Source: Bacteriovoracaceae bacterium UBA6200 (lineage in GTDB: Bacteria; Bdellovibrionota; Bacteriovoracia; Bacteriovoracales; Bacteriovoracaceae). From it: DNA of 64,000 nucleotides. The position numbers were made by a program, and so were the translations under genes. Below are positions 34,183-43,973 of the stretch, in pieces. Numbering within the stretch: position 1 is the first letter of the stretch; each line of letters starts with the position of its first letter. The notes under the pieces were generated by a model that saw nothing but the letters and a program-made list of their open reading frames with translations, was not told the origin of the DNA and searched no databases. Where the stretch lies: positions 6,665 to 70,664 of the forward strand of contig DISW01000006.1 in assembly GCA_002422605.1 (NCBI GenBank), read 5' to 3'.

Positions 34183-35364
34183 ATGAGATTTAACTTTCTT
34201 AATCTTGGACTTGTCCTGCTTGTAGTAATGACAGTTACTAGCTGCGGGAAAAAAGCAAAGGTTAAAGACTCTAATATCGATAATACTGTTTCACATCCAT
34301 CCATGGTTGATGATGGCTACCTTTTAAAAGACTTGAAAGTCGCCCTCCAGGCCAATGATATAAAAGCTTTTACGACCCTTCTTGAAAACAATGAAGATTT
34401 TGATTTTAACCAGTTAATCCCTGGAACAGGCGAAACCTTCCTTACTCTTGCCATCATTAATGGCTATAGGGAAATTCGTAATCTGCTGCTTGAAAAAGGT
34501 GCTGATCCTGAAGGGCAGAACGCTTTGAAACAACCTCCGATTATCGTTGCTGTGAAACATAACAAACTCAATACAGTCAAAGTCTTAATTGGTTTTGAAG
34601 TGAACCTTGATAAAATTGATTTTCAGAGCAAGGACAGTGCCCTTTTGATGGCCATCAGAAATGGTCATCAGGATATAGCAAAACTTCTTATCGGTGCCGG
34701 TGCCAACCTGGAAATCCTGGATAAAGATCTTAAAAGTTCGGCCCAATTGGCCGAAGAAAAAAAACTTAATGATCTGAGTGATCTTATTAGAGGCATCTTA
34801 CAGGCTTCATATGGAGCTCCTGATCTGAAGAGTTTTAAGGCCCTTATTCAAGAGGCGGATATCGCAAGCTTAACCACTATTATCTCTCGCTACCCGAGTC
34901 TTCCTGTTGATTATGAAGTGATTAATCCTTTAATGATTTTACTTGAGGGAAAACAACGTTTTAGGGCCTATAAGACCGCTGAACTCCTCTTAAAGTATAA
35001 GGTCAATGTTAATGGTCCCATTGATTCAGAAGTAACACCGCTGATCAAAGCGATTAAAGATGAGAAGAAATCTTTTGCTAACCTCTTCCTAAAACATCAG
35101 GCCAATCCTCAACTGATAGATAATAATGGTAAGTCGGCGCTTATTCATGCCATCGAAATTAACAATGCTGAACTAGTTGAGCTTCTTCTCAAATATTCCG
35201 CGATCGAAAAATACACGTTTCGAAAAGACGGCACTAAAATCACTTACAATGCTTGCAAAATTGCTAAAGAAATCGGTCAAAAGCTGACTGATTCGAATGA
35301 ACGAGAAATCAATACTCAGATAAAAAAGAGCCTCTCATGCGGGTTTTTGTTTTGGCCGTTCTAA
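34183..35364 (+). CDS. Ankyrin-repeat lipoprotein
   Basis: 393 residues. The lipobox (VMTVTSCGKK) near residue 21 predicts a lipid anchor. At least five ankyrin-type repeats follow (ETFLTLAIINGYREIRNLLLEKGADP, LLMAIRNGHQDIAKLLIGAGANLE, TPLIKAIKDEKKSFANLFLKHQANP, SALIHAIEINNAELVELLLKY). It should bind proteins at the envelope. The end overlaps the convergent permease gene by 30 bases. No enzyme domain. With the trypsin-ankyrin protein this makes two ankyrin exports in the window. Confidence 0.85.
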   Translation: MRFNFLNLGLVLLVVMTVTSCGKKAKVKDSNIDNTVSHPSMVDDGYLLKDLKVALQANDIKAFTTLLENNEDFDFNQLIPGTGETFLTLAIINGYREIRNLLLEKGADPEGQNALKQPPIIVAVKHNKLNTVKVLIGFEVNLDKIDFQSKDSALLMAIRNGHQDIAKLLIGAGANLEILDKDLKSSAQLAEEKKLNDLSDLIRGILQASYGAPDLKSFKALIQEADIASLTTIISRYPSLPVDYEVINPLMILLEGKQRFRAYKTAELLLKYKVNVNGPIDSEVTPLIKAIKDEKKSFANLFLKHQANPQLIDNNGKSALIHAIEINNAELVELLLKYSAIEKYTFRKDGTKITYNACKIAKEIGQKLTDSNEREINTQIKKSLSCGFLFWPF

Positions 35365-36567
35365 GCGAAAAACAGGAATCAAAAGAAGTAATCCTGGAAC
35401 GGCGATCAAAGTACAAACGATAAAGAAAGCTTCCCATCCCATCACCTTTGACATCCATCCTGTAGGACTTGCCAAAATAACTCGTGGAATGCCCATTAAA
35501 GCGGTTAAAAGAGCGTACTGTGTAGCTGTGAACTGCTTATTCGTTAGTGAGGCCATATAGGCCGCATAAGCCGCTGTCCCCATACCGCTGGCGAGATTTT
35601 CAAAAGCTATGACCATTGCCAGTGAAGTAAACATAATTGGAAGTGAAGGCAGAATTGAAAAACCTAAAGTAGAGATGGCCTGGAGAATTCCAAAAATAAT
35701 CAACGAAGTTCGGATGTTCATCTTAAGCATCAACGTGCCTCCGATGATTCCTCCCAGCATTGTCGCTATCATTCCAAAAGTTTTGGCCACTGTCGCAATG
35801 TCGGTCTTGGTATACCCGATATCCAAAATAAATGGAGTGGTCATATTGGAGGCCATGCTATCTCCAACTTTATAGAGGAGAATAAACAAGAGCATGATCC
35901 AGGCGCCTTTTCTCTGGAAGAAGTCCAATAAAGGTCCTACCACCGCTTCTTTTAGATTGGCCGGAATAGGAATATGCTGACTTTCTTTTGGCGCAAATAT
36001 CGTAAAAAGAATGGATGGGGCCATGAAAAGGGCCAGCCACTGGTAAACATTTTTCCAAGGTATTTGATCCGCAAGATAAAGCGCCAACGCTCCAGAAACA
36101 AGCATCGCTAGTCTATAGCCCGTCACATATAAAGAAGAACCTAGTCCTAACTCTTCATCAGGTAGAATCTCTCTTCGATACGCATCAAGAACCACATCCT
36201 GAGAAGATGAGAAAAGAGCAATTAAGAAGGCCCAAGTACAAACCAAGAAAATATCTGTATTGGGATTTGTGAATGAAAGTCCAAAGATGCAAACAACCAG
36301 TAAGACCTGAAAAATAAGCATCCATCCCTTACGGCGACCCAGTAAAGGAATTTTGAAGCGGTCTAAAAGAGGCGCCCAAAGAAATTTAAAAACATAAGGG
36401 AGTCCCAAAAGAGAGACCAGACCAATGGCCGTGAGGTCCACTCCTTCATCCGTCATCCAGGCCTGAAGTGTTGAACCAATTAAAAGAAGTGGAAGGCCCG
36501 CACTGTAACCAGTCAACAGCATGGATAACATGCGGACGCTAAAAACTTTTTTTAAGGTTTCATTCAT
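35335..36567 (-). CDS. ampG: AmpG-like major facilitator permease
   Basis: About 12 membrane helices in 410 residues, with MFS and AmpG-type features (YSAGLPLLLIGSTLQAWM..., LWAPLLDRFKIPLLGRRKGWML, DAYRREILPDEELGLGSS). AmpG imports GlcNAc-anhydroMurNAc peptides from cell-wall recycling. In a predator it could also take up prey wall fragments, which is inference. The ATG overlaps the methyltransferase stop by 4 bases. Confidence 0.87.
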   Translation of the reverse strand: MNETLKKVFSVRMLSMLLTGYSAGLPLLLIGSTLQAWMTDEGVDLTAIGLVSLLGLPYVFKFLWAPLLDRFKIPLLGRRKGWMLIFQVLLVVCIFGLSFTNPNTDIFLVCTWAFLIALFSSSQDVVLDAYRREILPDEELGLGSSLYVTGYRLAMLVSGALALYLADQIPWKNVYQWLALFMAPSILFTIFAPKESQHIPIPANLKEAVVGPLLDFFQRKGAWIMLLFILLYKVGDSMASNMTTPFILDIGYTKTDIATVAKTFGMIATMLGGIIGGTLMLKMNIRTSLIIFGILQAISTLGFSILPSLPIMFTSLAMVIAFENLASGMGTAAYAAYMASLTNKQFTATQYALLTALMGIPRVILASPTGWMSKVMGWEAFFIVCTLIAVPGLLLLIPVFRLERPKQKPA

Positions 36568-37694
36568 AGGTAAGTAGGTTCATGGTAATGGAAAGCATTC
36601 TTACCAACAACATTACCCTGAATTTTCTTTTTAACCTTACCTTTTTTAAAGTCGATCGTTTTGATCACCTGTCCCAAGGCTTCTGCTAAGAGCGGAGGAA
36701 CAGCATTCCCTACCTGACGAAAGATGGCCGTCTGTGAACCGTGAAAAACAAAATCATTAGGAAAGCTCTGACAAGCAGCTGCTTCACGAGGAGTTAAATA
36801 GCGGGGTTCAACAGGATGATAGTAGCTGGTTCTTGCCGTTAAAATGGTTGGAGAGGGTTCATCAAGAGGAAGACGCTGAAGCCTTGTTTGACGAAAACGA
36901 TTCTCTCTAATCTTGCCCCATTCAATTCCATAACGTAATTTTTTCGGAAGATAGGCCTTCTCATCTGCTTCGTATCGAATACCTTTACCCGCAGGAATGC
37001 ATTTTAAGCGTTCACGATCTTCAACTTTTTTAATTTGAGCGGCTTCAATATCGTGATTATAAATTTGACCTTTTTTGCTTTTTAAATTTTTTAAAGCATC
37101 GGCCACTGTCTTAACTTTTTTTCCGGCACGAGCACCATGGGTTGCTACAGGAAAGATACACTCTCCCCCTTTAACTCCCATGATGATTGTTCTACGGCGT
37201 TTTTCAGGTACTCCAAATTCTTCAGCAGAAAGAACACGAGCGTCCATGTTGTAACCAAGGCGTTCAAAATATTGGAAAATTTTAAGCAGAATAACCTGGT
37301 TCTTTTTTGCTACTAGGCCCGTAACATTTTCGAAGAGAATGACCTTTGGCTCAGTAATTTTTACGATACGAACAAACTCTCTAAAAAGCTGATTACGTTC
37401 ATCCTCTACTTGTCCACGTCCCACCGTCGAAAAGCCCTGACAAGGTGGACCACCCACAACCATATCAACCTTACGGTTCTTTAAAAGCTCCCGGAGTTTT
37501 TTTTCTGAAAGCTTTTTAATGTCACCCAGATAAACTTCTGCATCATGGTGATTGGCCGCAAAACTAGCTATGGCCTCTTTGTTAGCATCTACGCCAAGAA
37601 GGCAACGATGCCCTGCCATTTCCAGGCCGCAGGAAAGGCCACCGCAACCGCTAAAAAGATCGATAAAATTAAGTGATTTAGTCTGTGTTTTCAT
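36564..37694 (-). CDS. DNA (cytosine-5) methyltransferase
   Basis: 376 residues with the C5-MTase motifs in order: I DLFSGCGG, IV GGPPCQGFS (catalytic C85), VI FENVTG, VIII QTRLQRLP, IX/X LTPREAAACQSFPNDF and QVGNAVPP. No restriction gene is adjacent, so it is orphan-like. It overlaps the permease gene by 4 bases, an unusual partner. The start at ATG 37694 is chosen because motif I lies near the N-terminus. The recognition sequence cannot be told. Confidence 0.93.
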   Translation of the reverse strand: MKTQTKSLNFIDLFSGCGGLSCGLEMAGHRCLLGVDANKEAIASFAANHHDAEVYLGDIKKLSEKKLRELLKNRKVDMVVGGPPCQGFSTVGRGQVEDERNQLFREFVRIVKITEPKVILFENVTGLVAKKNQVILLKIFQYFERLGYNMDARVLSAEEFGVPEKRRRTIIMGVKGGECIFPVATHGARAGKKVKTVADALKNLKSKKGQIYNHDIEAAQIKKVEDRERLKCIPAGKGIRYEADEKAYLPKKLRYGIEWGKIRENRFRQTRLQRLPLDEPSPTILTARTSYYHPVEPRYLTPREAAACQSFPNDFVFHGSQTAIFRQVGNAVPPLLAEALGQVIKTIDFKKGKVKKKIQGNVVGKNAFHYHEPTYL

Positions 37695-37879
37695 ATTTTG
37701 AAAGTGTAATTTTTCAGGCAAAGGGTGTCTATCAAAAATGCTAACCTCTGCTAGGCTACACATGCAAATGTTTGACATATAAAACATTGATTTTTTTACA
37801 ATTCCCCTCTAAAAATTGTGGTAAAATCAGTTCAAAATGCCGATAGTGGATGCATTCCCTATTAACAAGAGGTTGAAAA

Positions 37880-38191
37880 ATGAAAAGAAGAGATTTTTTA
37901 AAAAGTACATTACTTTTTGCTGCTGTTTCTACAGTTGTTGGTAAGGCCAGTGGCTTCCTTACAGAAGCTATTGCAGCTGATATTTTCGTAGCACCAGGAA
38001 AACTTGGTTATAAAGAAGTTTCTCCTCAAGCTGGCAAAGGCAAGACGTGCAAAACTTGTAAACACTACAAAGCAACTAAAGACGGTGTTGGTCAGTGTGT
38101 GCTTCCAGCAATGAAAGCTGCTATGAAAGCCCCTACTTTCCCACTCGTTAAAGAAGGCGCTTACTGTAATATGTGGGCCAAAATCGCTTAA
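37880..38191 (+). CDS. High-potential iron-sulfur protein (HiPIP) with TAT signal
   Basis: A twin-arginine signal (KRRDFLKS) with hydrophobic core ends near residue 34. The mature part has four cysteines spaced as in HiPIP (CKTCKHY, GQCVLP, AYCNMW), ligating a 4Fe-4S cluster. It carries electrons in the periplasm, possibly to a terminal oxidase or reductase; none lies nearby. A strong terminator follows. Confidence 0.92.
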   Translation: MKRRDFLKSTLLFAAVSTVVGKASGFLTEAIAADIFVAPGKLGYKEVSPQAGKGKTCKTCKHYKATKDGVGQCVLPAMKAAMKAPTFPLVKEGAYCNMWAKIA

Positions 38192-38215
38192 TATTTCGAA
38201 CTATTTTCTATACTT

Positions 38216-38245
38216 AGGGCCCTCTTTCGAGGGCCCTTTTTTTTT
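38216..38245 (+). terminator. Terminator after HiPIP
   Basis: AGGGCCCTC-TTTC-GAGGGCCCT with a T-run. Confidence 0.9.
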
Positions 38246-38365
38246 AGGCCGGCCTTAATAAATCTCAACTAAATACTCATTACTCTGTCAGAAGAAGTTA
38301 GTTTTCATTTCGTTTCTACTTTGGAATAAAGGGCGCCGGCGCGAAGCCAATTTGAGGAGACCTAA

Positions 38366-39304
38366 ATGAAATTAACGACACTTGCCCTTATGACTGCCTT
38401 TACAACACTTTCTGCCCAAGCAGGTATGGAAGTTATTTATGGTAAAGACAATCGTCAGGATATTTATGAAGTTACAAGCTCACTTCATAAAACCTTGGCC
38501 CAGTCGACTGCTGGAATGGTTGATGTACGTCACTTTAAAAAATCAGCTCGTGAAGGCTTCCTAGATATGGATTTTACCAGCACTCTAGAAGAAGCCATGA
38601 ATGTATGCCCTTCAGAACGATTTTCTCAGCAACAAATTGCTCCTAACTGTTCAGGTTTTCTAGTTGGTCCAGATACTCTGGTTACTGCTGGTCACTGCTT
38701 TAAAGGCAGCCAGACACCTGAGAGTGTCTGCAAAGGCAATGCCTGGGTTTTTGGTTACGAGATGAAATCTTCTTCCCATAATCCAACTCGTGATATTCCA
38801 GTAGCTAATATCTATACTTGTAAGGAAGTTGTGGCCGCAGAACTTAACTCGACTATGGACTATGCCATTATTAAGCTAGATCGCCAGGTTGTTGGCCGTA
38901 AGCCGCTTACTTTCAGAAATGCTGGCAAGGTTCCAAACTCAACATCTCTAGTTGTGATTGGCCATCCGACAGGTCTTCCAACAAAAGTATCACCTGCAGG
39001 GAAGGTTACTCATAATACTAACAACACGACGTTCTCAGGGACTCTTGATACTTTCGCTGGTAACTCAGGATCGGCGGTATTTGATGCTCAAACTGGTATG
39101 GTTGAAGGAATTCTTATCCAAGGTAAGACAGATTATATTCCATCTAAATCAGGTAACCCGAACACATGTATGATCGTCAATTCTTGTGATGAAAATGGAA
39201 ATAGCTGTAGAGCGGGTACGCAGTACGGATCGATCCAACACGGTGAAGTTGTTTTCCGCATAACAACTATCGCGAGCAAAATTCACGCAGCTCTTAAAAA
39301 ATAA
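38366..39304 (+). CDS. Secreted trypsin-like serine protease
   Basis: 312 residues, S1 family. Signal peptide 1-19, then VIYGKDNR shared with two other proteases here. Triad H110 (TAGHC), D165 (DYAIIKLDR), S234 (GNSGS). Several cysteines suggest disulfides. The mature length is close to a bare trypsin domain, without ankyrins. A terminator follows. Likely extracellular digestion; specificity cannot be read. Confidence 0.93.
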   Translation: MKLTTLALMTAFTTLSAQAGMEVIYGKDNRQDIYEVTSSLHKTLAQSTAGMVDVRHFKKSAREGFLDMDFTSTLEEAMNVCPSERFSQQQIAPNCSGFLVGPDTLVTAGHCFKGSQTPESVCKGNAWVFGYEMKSSSHNPTRDIPVANIYTCKEVVAAELNSTMDYAIIKLDRQVVGRKPLTFRNAGKVPNSTSLVVIGHPTGLPTKVSPAGKVTHNTNNTTFSGTLDTFAGNSGSAVFDAQTGMVEGILIQGKTDYIPSKSGNPNTCMIVNSCDENGNSCRAGTQYGSIQHGEVVFRITTIASKIHAALKK

Positions 39305-39325
39305 ACGATAAAAAATGATAACTTT

Positions 39326-39358
39326 AAAAAAGTCCTGCTTCGGCAGGACTTTTTTTTA
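39326..39358. terminator. Bidirectional terminator (trypsin gene and YggU gene)
   Basis: AAGTCCTGC-TTC-GGCAGGACTT flanked by A and T runs. Confidence 0.9.
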
Positions 39359-39652
39359 TCAACTTTTAATCTGACTCAGTTTTAATTTCACTTCTTCGAT
39401 TGGTAGCTCTACTAGAATCATTTTTTGGCGGGAGCTCTCTCCTGACATGAGATGAACCCTTGATTTAGGTACATTTAAAAACCCCGCTAGAAATTCGATT
39501 AATGCATCATTGGCCTCACCCTCTACAGGTGGGGCCTTGATTTTAATTTTTAAACGGTCTCCATGCTCTCCTACCAACTCTGATTTCTTGGCACCAGGTT
39601 GGATATGAAGAGCAAGAACCACCCCTTTGGAATGAGGTTTTAACCAGATCAT
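39359..39652 (-). CDS. YggU/DUF167-family protein
   Basis: 97 residues with the family pattern HIQPGAKKSELVGEHGDRLKIKIKAPPVEGEANDALIEFLA. A small soluble protein of unknown function. It overlaps the RND gene by 4 bases, as the last gene of the MarR-TolC-RND operon, a placement that may be accidental. Confidence 0.9.
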   Translation of the reverse strand: MIWLKPHSKGVVLALHIQPGAKKSELVGEHGDRLKIKIKAPPVEGEANDALIEFLAGFLNVPKSRVHLMSGESSRQKMILVELPIEEVKLKLSQIKS

Positions 39653-42600
39653 TGCTTTTTACGCTCCCTAGCGAGTAATGAATAAACCGCAGGCACTACT
39701 ACCAGAGTCAGACCGGTAGAAATTAAGCTTCCGAAAATAATCGAAATCCCCATTGGCTTTAAAGACTCGGAACCAGGGCCTAAAGAAAAGGCCAGGGGAA
39801 TCGCTCCGGCAACGGTAGCAAAAGTGGTCATTAAAATCGGGCGGAGTCGTTTAGGACAGGCGTCTCTTAGAGCTTCAGTAATTGAAAGACCCTCTTCTCT
39901 TCGTTGATTGGTAAAATCAACCAGGAGAATGGAGTTCTTTTTAACAATCCCCATCAAGAGGATGAGACCAATCATTGAATAGATATTTAGGGTCTGATCC
40001 ATTGCCCAGAGTCCAAGGAAAGCCCCCGAGAAACTAAACGGCAGGGCCATAAGAACTGTGACCGGATCGATGAAACTATTAAATTGAGTACCGAGAACCA
40101 TATAGGCAATAAGTATTCCCATTCCGAGAGCAAATATTAAGCTCGCAAAAGCTTCCGTATACGTTTCCGCAGAACCGGACTCAATTAAATTATAACCTGC
40201 CGGCAAATGCTTTTTCGTGATCTCTCTTACCATTGCCAGGGCTTCTCCCTGAGACTTTCCTGGTGCAACCCCCGCATATACAGTAATCGCGCGCTGACGG
40301 CTACGACGGTTAATGGTTTGCACACCCGGTAATTCTTTAACAATCACCACATCAAGAAGTGGGACTAACTCACCTCTGGTATTTCGAACGAAAATACGTT
40401 TCAGATCGTCGAGCTTATCTTTAGAGGCATCGGCCATCTTAATCCGTATGTCGTTTCGGTGACCATCTTTGGAGTATTTACCAACGACTGTTCCACCAAT
40501 TAGAGCATTAATAGTGGTGCCGATTTCCTGCACCGAAACGCCTCGAACTTTGGCCTTATTTCTATCAGGAAAAACCTGAATCTCTTTTACTGAAGCTTTA
40601 TAGTCTGTATCAATGTCTACATAGACACCAGAATCGGACATTTCTTTCATCACATCCTGAGAAGCCTTAATAAGAGTGGCCCAGTTCCCTCCTGTTAAGG
40701 TGAACTCCACGGGGAAACCTCGACCGGAAGCTGAGAACCCTGATTGCGACGTATCCTGGAAAATAACTTTTCCTTTAGCATAATTTTTAAACTGAGCACG
40801 GAACCGATTAAGAATTTCTGTCTGATGAAGTCTTTTACCTGTCTGCGGATCTATTGGACGATCGGCCTTGTCGTGAAGTGTGACAAAAAGTAAGGCAGAA
40901 CTTGAATCAGCGCTCGATCCAAATCCACCAACGGCCACGAAATATCTTTTTACATTTTTATTCTCTATGAGGGCCTTTTCAACTTCTAAGCTCACCTTAT
41001 CTGTGTATTCAAGAGAAGATCCATCAGGAGATTTAATTCGAACGTTGAAGGAAGAAATATCCTGAACCGGAACAAACTCTCTTGGAATAAGTGTAACTAC
41101 CGAGACTGTAGCAACAAAGAAGATAAGAGAACCAATGAGGAGCGGGATTCGATGTTTTAAGGCCTTATCGAGCAAGGAAGAATAAACCCCGACTAAGCGG
41201 TCAAATGCATGGTCGACGGCTTCACCCATTTTCGTGTTACGTTTATTTTCTTCCATGAATTGGCTGGTTCTCATAGGAGTCAGAGTCAGGGCTTCAATGT
41301 ATGATAGTCCTACAGCAACAGAAATAGTCACACCAAACTGGAAGAAGTATTTCCCGATAATTCCTTCCATCATTGCCACAGGAAGGAAGATGGCAATAAT
41401 AGCAATTGTTGCGGCCAGGGCCGCGAAGGCAATTTGGTTCGCACCGTCACGGGATGCAGAAACCTTATCCTTACCTTCTTCTTTATGCCGAAAGATATTC
41501 TCCAGCACCATAATGGCATCATCCACCACAATACCGATTGAAAGCGAAAGACCCAAAAGGGTGAAGGTATTAAGGGTAAAATTCATGTACTTTAAAATAA
41601 TAAAAGCACCTAGAATCGAAGTAGGAATAGCGAGAATGACGTTTAAGGTGGCCGAGAAAGATCCAAGGAATAACCAACAGACAATGGCAGTCAGAATCGC
41701 CGCCAACGACATGGTAAAAGTAAGTTCGTGAATTGATTCTTCAATGAACTTTGTAGAGTCATAGTTCACATATAATTCAACATTCGGAGGAAGATTTTTT
41801 TGAAGCTCGGCCATCTTAATCTTAACACCTTCGGCTACCGCCATGGTGTTTGAGCCACGTTGCTTTCTAATCCCCAGACCTAGAGCATTCTTACCATTAG
41901 AACGAGAAATTCTTCTGACATCAGCAATGCCCTCTTCCACATCGACCACTTCTTCTAGGAAAATTGGTCGGTAGTTGGCGGTTCCTCCCCGTCGAATGAT
42001 CGGAAGTCTTTTAAAATCCTCAACCGTTGTGGCCTCACCAAGTGTTCTAACGTTTCTTTCGGTTAATTCATTTTCAATATAACCAGAGGGAGATTCTTTA
42101 TGCTCAGTTTGAATTGCCGAGATAACATCGTTCACAGTGAGTTCGAAGCGATTTAGTTTATCATTATAGGCCCAAACTCTTAAGTTCGGGTCAATGTATC
42201 CGGCAAGGAAAACATCCGCGACCCCTGAGACGGTTTGAAACTGGTCTTTTAGATTATCCCGGACATAGGCCATAAGGTCTTTAGGTGCCATCTCAGGAGC
42301 GGCAACGGCCAGGAACATAATCGGCCGGTCATCAGGATTAATTTTTCTAATGGTCGGAGGATCGATGTCATCTGGTAAGTTTCTCTGAGCTTGATTAATG
42401 GCCGTTTCAATTTCTGAAACGGCAATATCAATATTTTTGTCCAGGTTAAACTCAACCGAAATATTTGCACTTCCCATTCGGGCAGATGAGGTAATTGACT
42501 TCACCCCTTCAACAGAAAGCACGGCCGATTCTATGGGATCGATAACATCAAGTTCCATAACTTCAGGCGCAGCACCTTCATATGTAACACCCACGTTAAC

Positions 42601-42732
42601 GACAGGGAAATCCACATCGGGCATTTGCGAGACGCCCATTTTGGTCATCGAAATGTAACCAAAAATGATCATGGCCGCCATGAGCATCCAGGCGAAGACC
42701 GGCTTACGAATCGAGATATCAGATAAACTCAT
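39649..42732 (-). CDS. RND-family efflux transporter (HAE1/AcrB-like)
   Basis: Inner-membrane proton-driven pump, 1027 residues, full length. An N-terminal helix (FAWMLMAAMIIFGYISM), two large periplasmic loops and two sets of helices with the AcrB-type GLSLSIGIVVDDAIMVLEN and GLILLMGIVKKNSILLVDF motifs; the proton-relay Asp pair lies in the former. It is translationally coupled to the TolC gene before it (4-base overlap). No membrane-fusion adaptor gene is present in the operon. Substrate unknown. Confidence 0.92.
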   Translation of the reverse strand: MSLSDISIRKPVFAWMLMAAMIIFGYISMTKMGVSQMPDVDFPVVNVGVTYEGAAPEVMELDVIDPIESAVLSVEGVKSITSSARMGSANISVEFNLDKNIDIAVSEIETAINQAQRNLPDDIDPPTIRKINPDDRPIMFLAVAAPEMAPKDLMAYVRDNLKDQFQTVSGVADVFLAGYIDPNLRVWAYNDKLNRFELTVNDVISAIQTEHKESPSGYIENELTERNVRTLGEATTVEDFKRLPIIRRGGTANYRPIFLEEVVDVEEGIADVRRISRSNGKNALGLGIRKQRGSNTMAVAEGVKIKMAELQKNLPPNVELYVNYDSTKFIEESIHELTFTMSLAAILTAIVCWLFLGSFSATLNVILAIPTSILGAFIILKYMNFTLNTFTLLGLSLSIGIVVDDAIMVLENIFRHKEEGKDKVSASRDGANQIAFAALAATIAIIAIFLPVAMMEGIIGKYFFQFGVTISVAVGLSYIEALTLTPMRTSQFMEENKRNTKMGEAVDHAFDRLVGVYSSLLDKALKHRIPLLIGSLIFFVATVSVVTLIPREFVPVQDISSFNVRIKSPDGSSLEYTDKVSLEVEKALIENKNVKRYFVAVGGFGSSADSSSALLFVTLHDKADRPIDPQTGKRLHQTEILNRFRAQFKNYAKGKVIFQDTSQSGFSASGRGFPVEFTLTGGNWATLIKASQDVMKEMSDSGVYVDIDTDYKASVKEIQVFPDRNKAKVRGVSVQEIGTTINALIGGTVVGKYSKDGHRNDIRIKMADASKDKLDDLKRIFVRNTRGELVPLLDVVIVKELPGVQTINRRSRQRAITVYAGVAPGKSQGEALAMVREITKKHLPAGYNLIESGSAETYTEAFASLIFALGMGILIAYMVLGTQFNSFIDPVTVLMALPFSFSGAFLGLWAMDQTLNIYSMIGLILLMGIVKKNSILLVDFTNQRREEGLSITEALRDACPKRLRPILMTTFATVAGAIPLAFSLGPGSESLKPMGISIIFGSLISTGLTLVVVPAVYSLLARERKKQ

Positions 42733-43973
42733 GGAAGAACTCCTACCAACGCTTCAAGATTTTTGTAGTTCAAGTGAGATAAAGAAACCAAGGAATCGTA
42801 AGAACGTTTGGTTTCTATGAAGAGATTTAAAGATTGAAGAACATCCAGGTTGGTCACCTGACCGAACTTATAATCTTTTTTACTTAAAAGGTAGGCTTCT
42901 TCGGCCTTGGCCAATGCTTTTTTGAGAACTTTTAATTGTTCCTGAAGTTGAAGAATATTTTGATAATTAATGGAAAGATCTCTTTCGGCCGTCCTGAAAG
43001 TCTCAGCGCTGTTAAGTTCTGCAATCCGCTTACCGGCCACGGCCTGACGAACTGTCGCCTGAACATCTCCCCCTTGATAAAGAGGAATGACCAGAGCGAA
43101 ACCCAGATCCCAGTCGGAACTTGCCAGAACACCAGTACGGTCAAAATAATAATTAGCTGTTAAATCGAGAGTGGGATAATGACCACCTTTAGCTATCGAT
43201 ACTTGTTTGTCGGCAAGTTTCGTTTCCTGAACTGCCGCCTGAATATCCGGACGGGCCTTAAGCTTCTGTTTAAGTTCACTTAGAGTCTCAGGAACTTTTG
43301 GAAGTTCACCCAGATGTCCAATTTCTTGCGGGGTTAACTTAGTATAAAATTCAAAATTTTGTTCGGCCTGAGTAAGTCTGATTAATGTTTGCTGGTATTG
43401 GGATTCAGCGGTTAGAAGCTGAGCTTCAGCTTCCACCAATTCACCTTTACGAGAGCGTCCGATGTCGGTTCTTCCGCGGATTTCTTTAACTCGTTCACGG
43501 CTGAACTTTAATAACTCTTCAACATTCTTTTTATCTCTTTGAGCGATACTCAGATTGTAATAGGAATTAATCACCAATTGATAAAGGCCAAGCTCGGTTG
43601 AATCTTCTCTAAACTTTGCGAGAAGAATATTTTCTTTAGCATAATCGAATGCAGATAGAGTTCCTCCTCGAAGTAAAGGTTGACTCAATCTAAGAGCAGC
43701 CGAATATTGGCGAGTAAGAGTAAAAGCTGAATTTCCTGAAGTTTCGGGGGCATCAATATTAGTATGAGTCCCAACTGCACTTATTCTTGGAAGTAAGGCC
43801 GCTCTTGCCTGGTTTTTTAATTCTTCAGATTGAGTCACGACCGTTTGTGCTCTTTTAATGGATTCCATGTTCGTCTTGGCCGCTTCAAAGGATTCTTTAA
43901 GAGTTAAGGTCGCCCCATAGGAATCAGTGAACGCAAACCAACCCAGAACAAATAGTGACAATCTACTTTTCAT
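42729..43973 (-). CDS. TolC-family outer-membrane channel
   Basis: 414 residues. A signal peptide (SRLSLFVLGWFAFTDSYG), then OEP-type repeats of long amphipathic helices and strands (SAALRLSQPLLRGG, DLGFALVIPLYQGG). It forms the exit duct of the RND system. It sits between MarR and the pump with overlaps on both sides. The missing adaptor may be encoded elsewhere. Confidence 0.9.
   Translation of the reverse strand: MKSRLSLFVLGWFAFTDSYGATLTLKESFEAAKTNMESIKRAQTVVTQSEELKNQARAALLPRISAVGTHTNIDAPETSGNSAFTLTRQYSAALRLSQPLLRGGTLSAFDYAKENILLAKFREDSTELGLYQLVINSYYNLSIAQRDKKNVEELLKFSRERVKEIRGRTDIGRSRKGELVEAEAQLLTAESQYQQTLIRLTQAEQNFEFYTKLTPQEIGHLGELPKVPETLSELKQKLKARPDIQAAVQETKLADKQVSIAKGGHYPTLDLTANYYFDRTGVLASSDWDLGFALVIPLYQGGDVQATVRQAVAGKRIAELNSAETFRTAERDLSINYQNILQLQEQLKVLKKALAKAEEAYLLSKKDYKFGQVTNLDVLQSLNLFIETKRSYDSLVSLSHLNYKNLEALVGVLP

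Noticed and set aside
41234..41731. 165-codon plus-strand ORF
   Set aside because: It is the antisense of the RND pump; the RND frame is fully supported.
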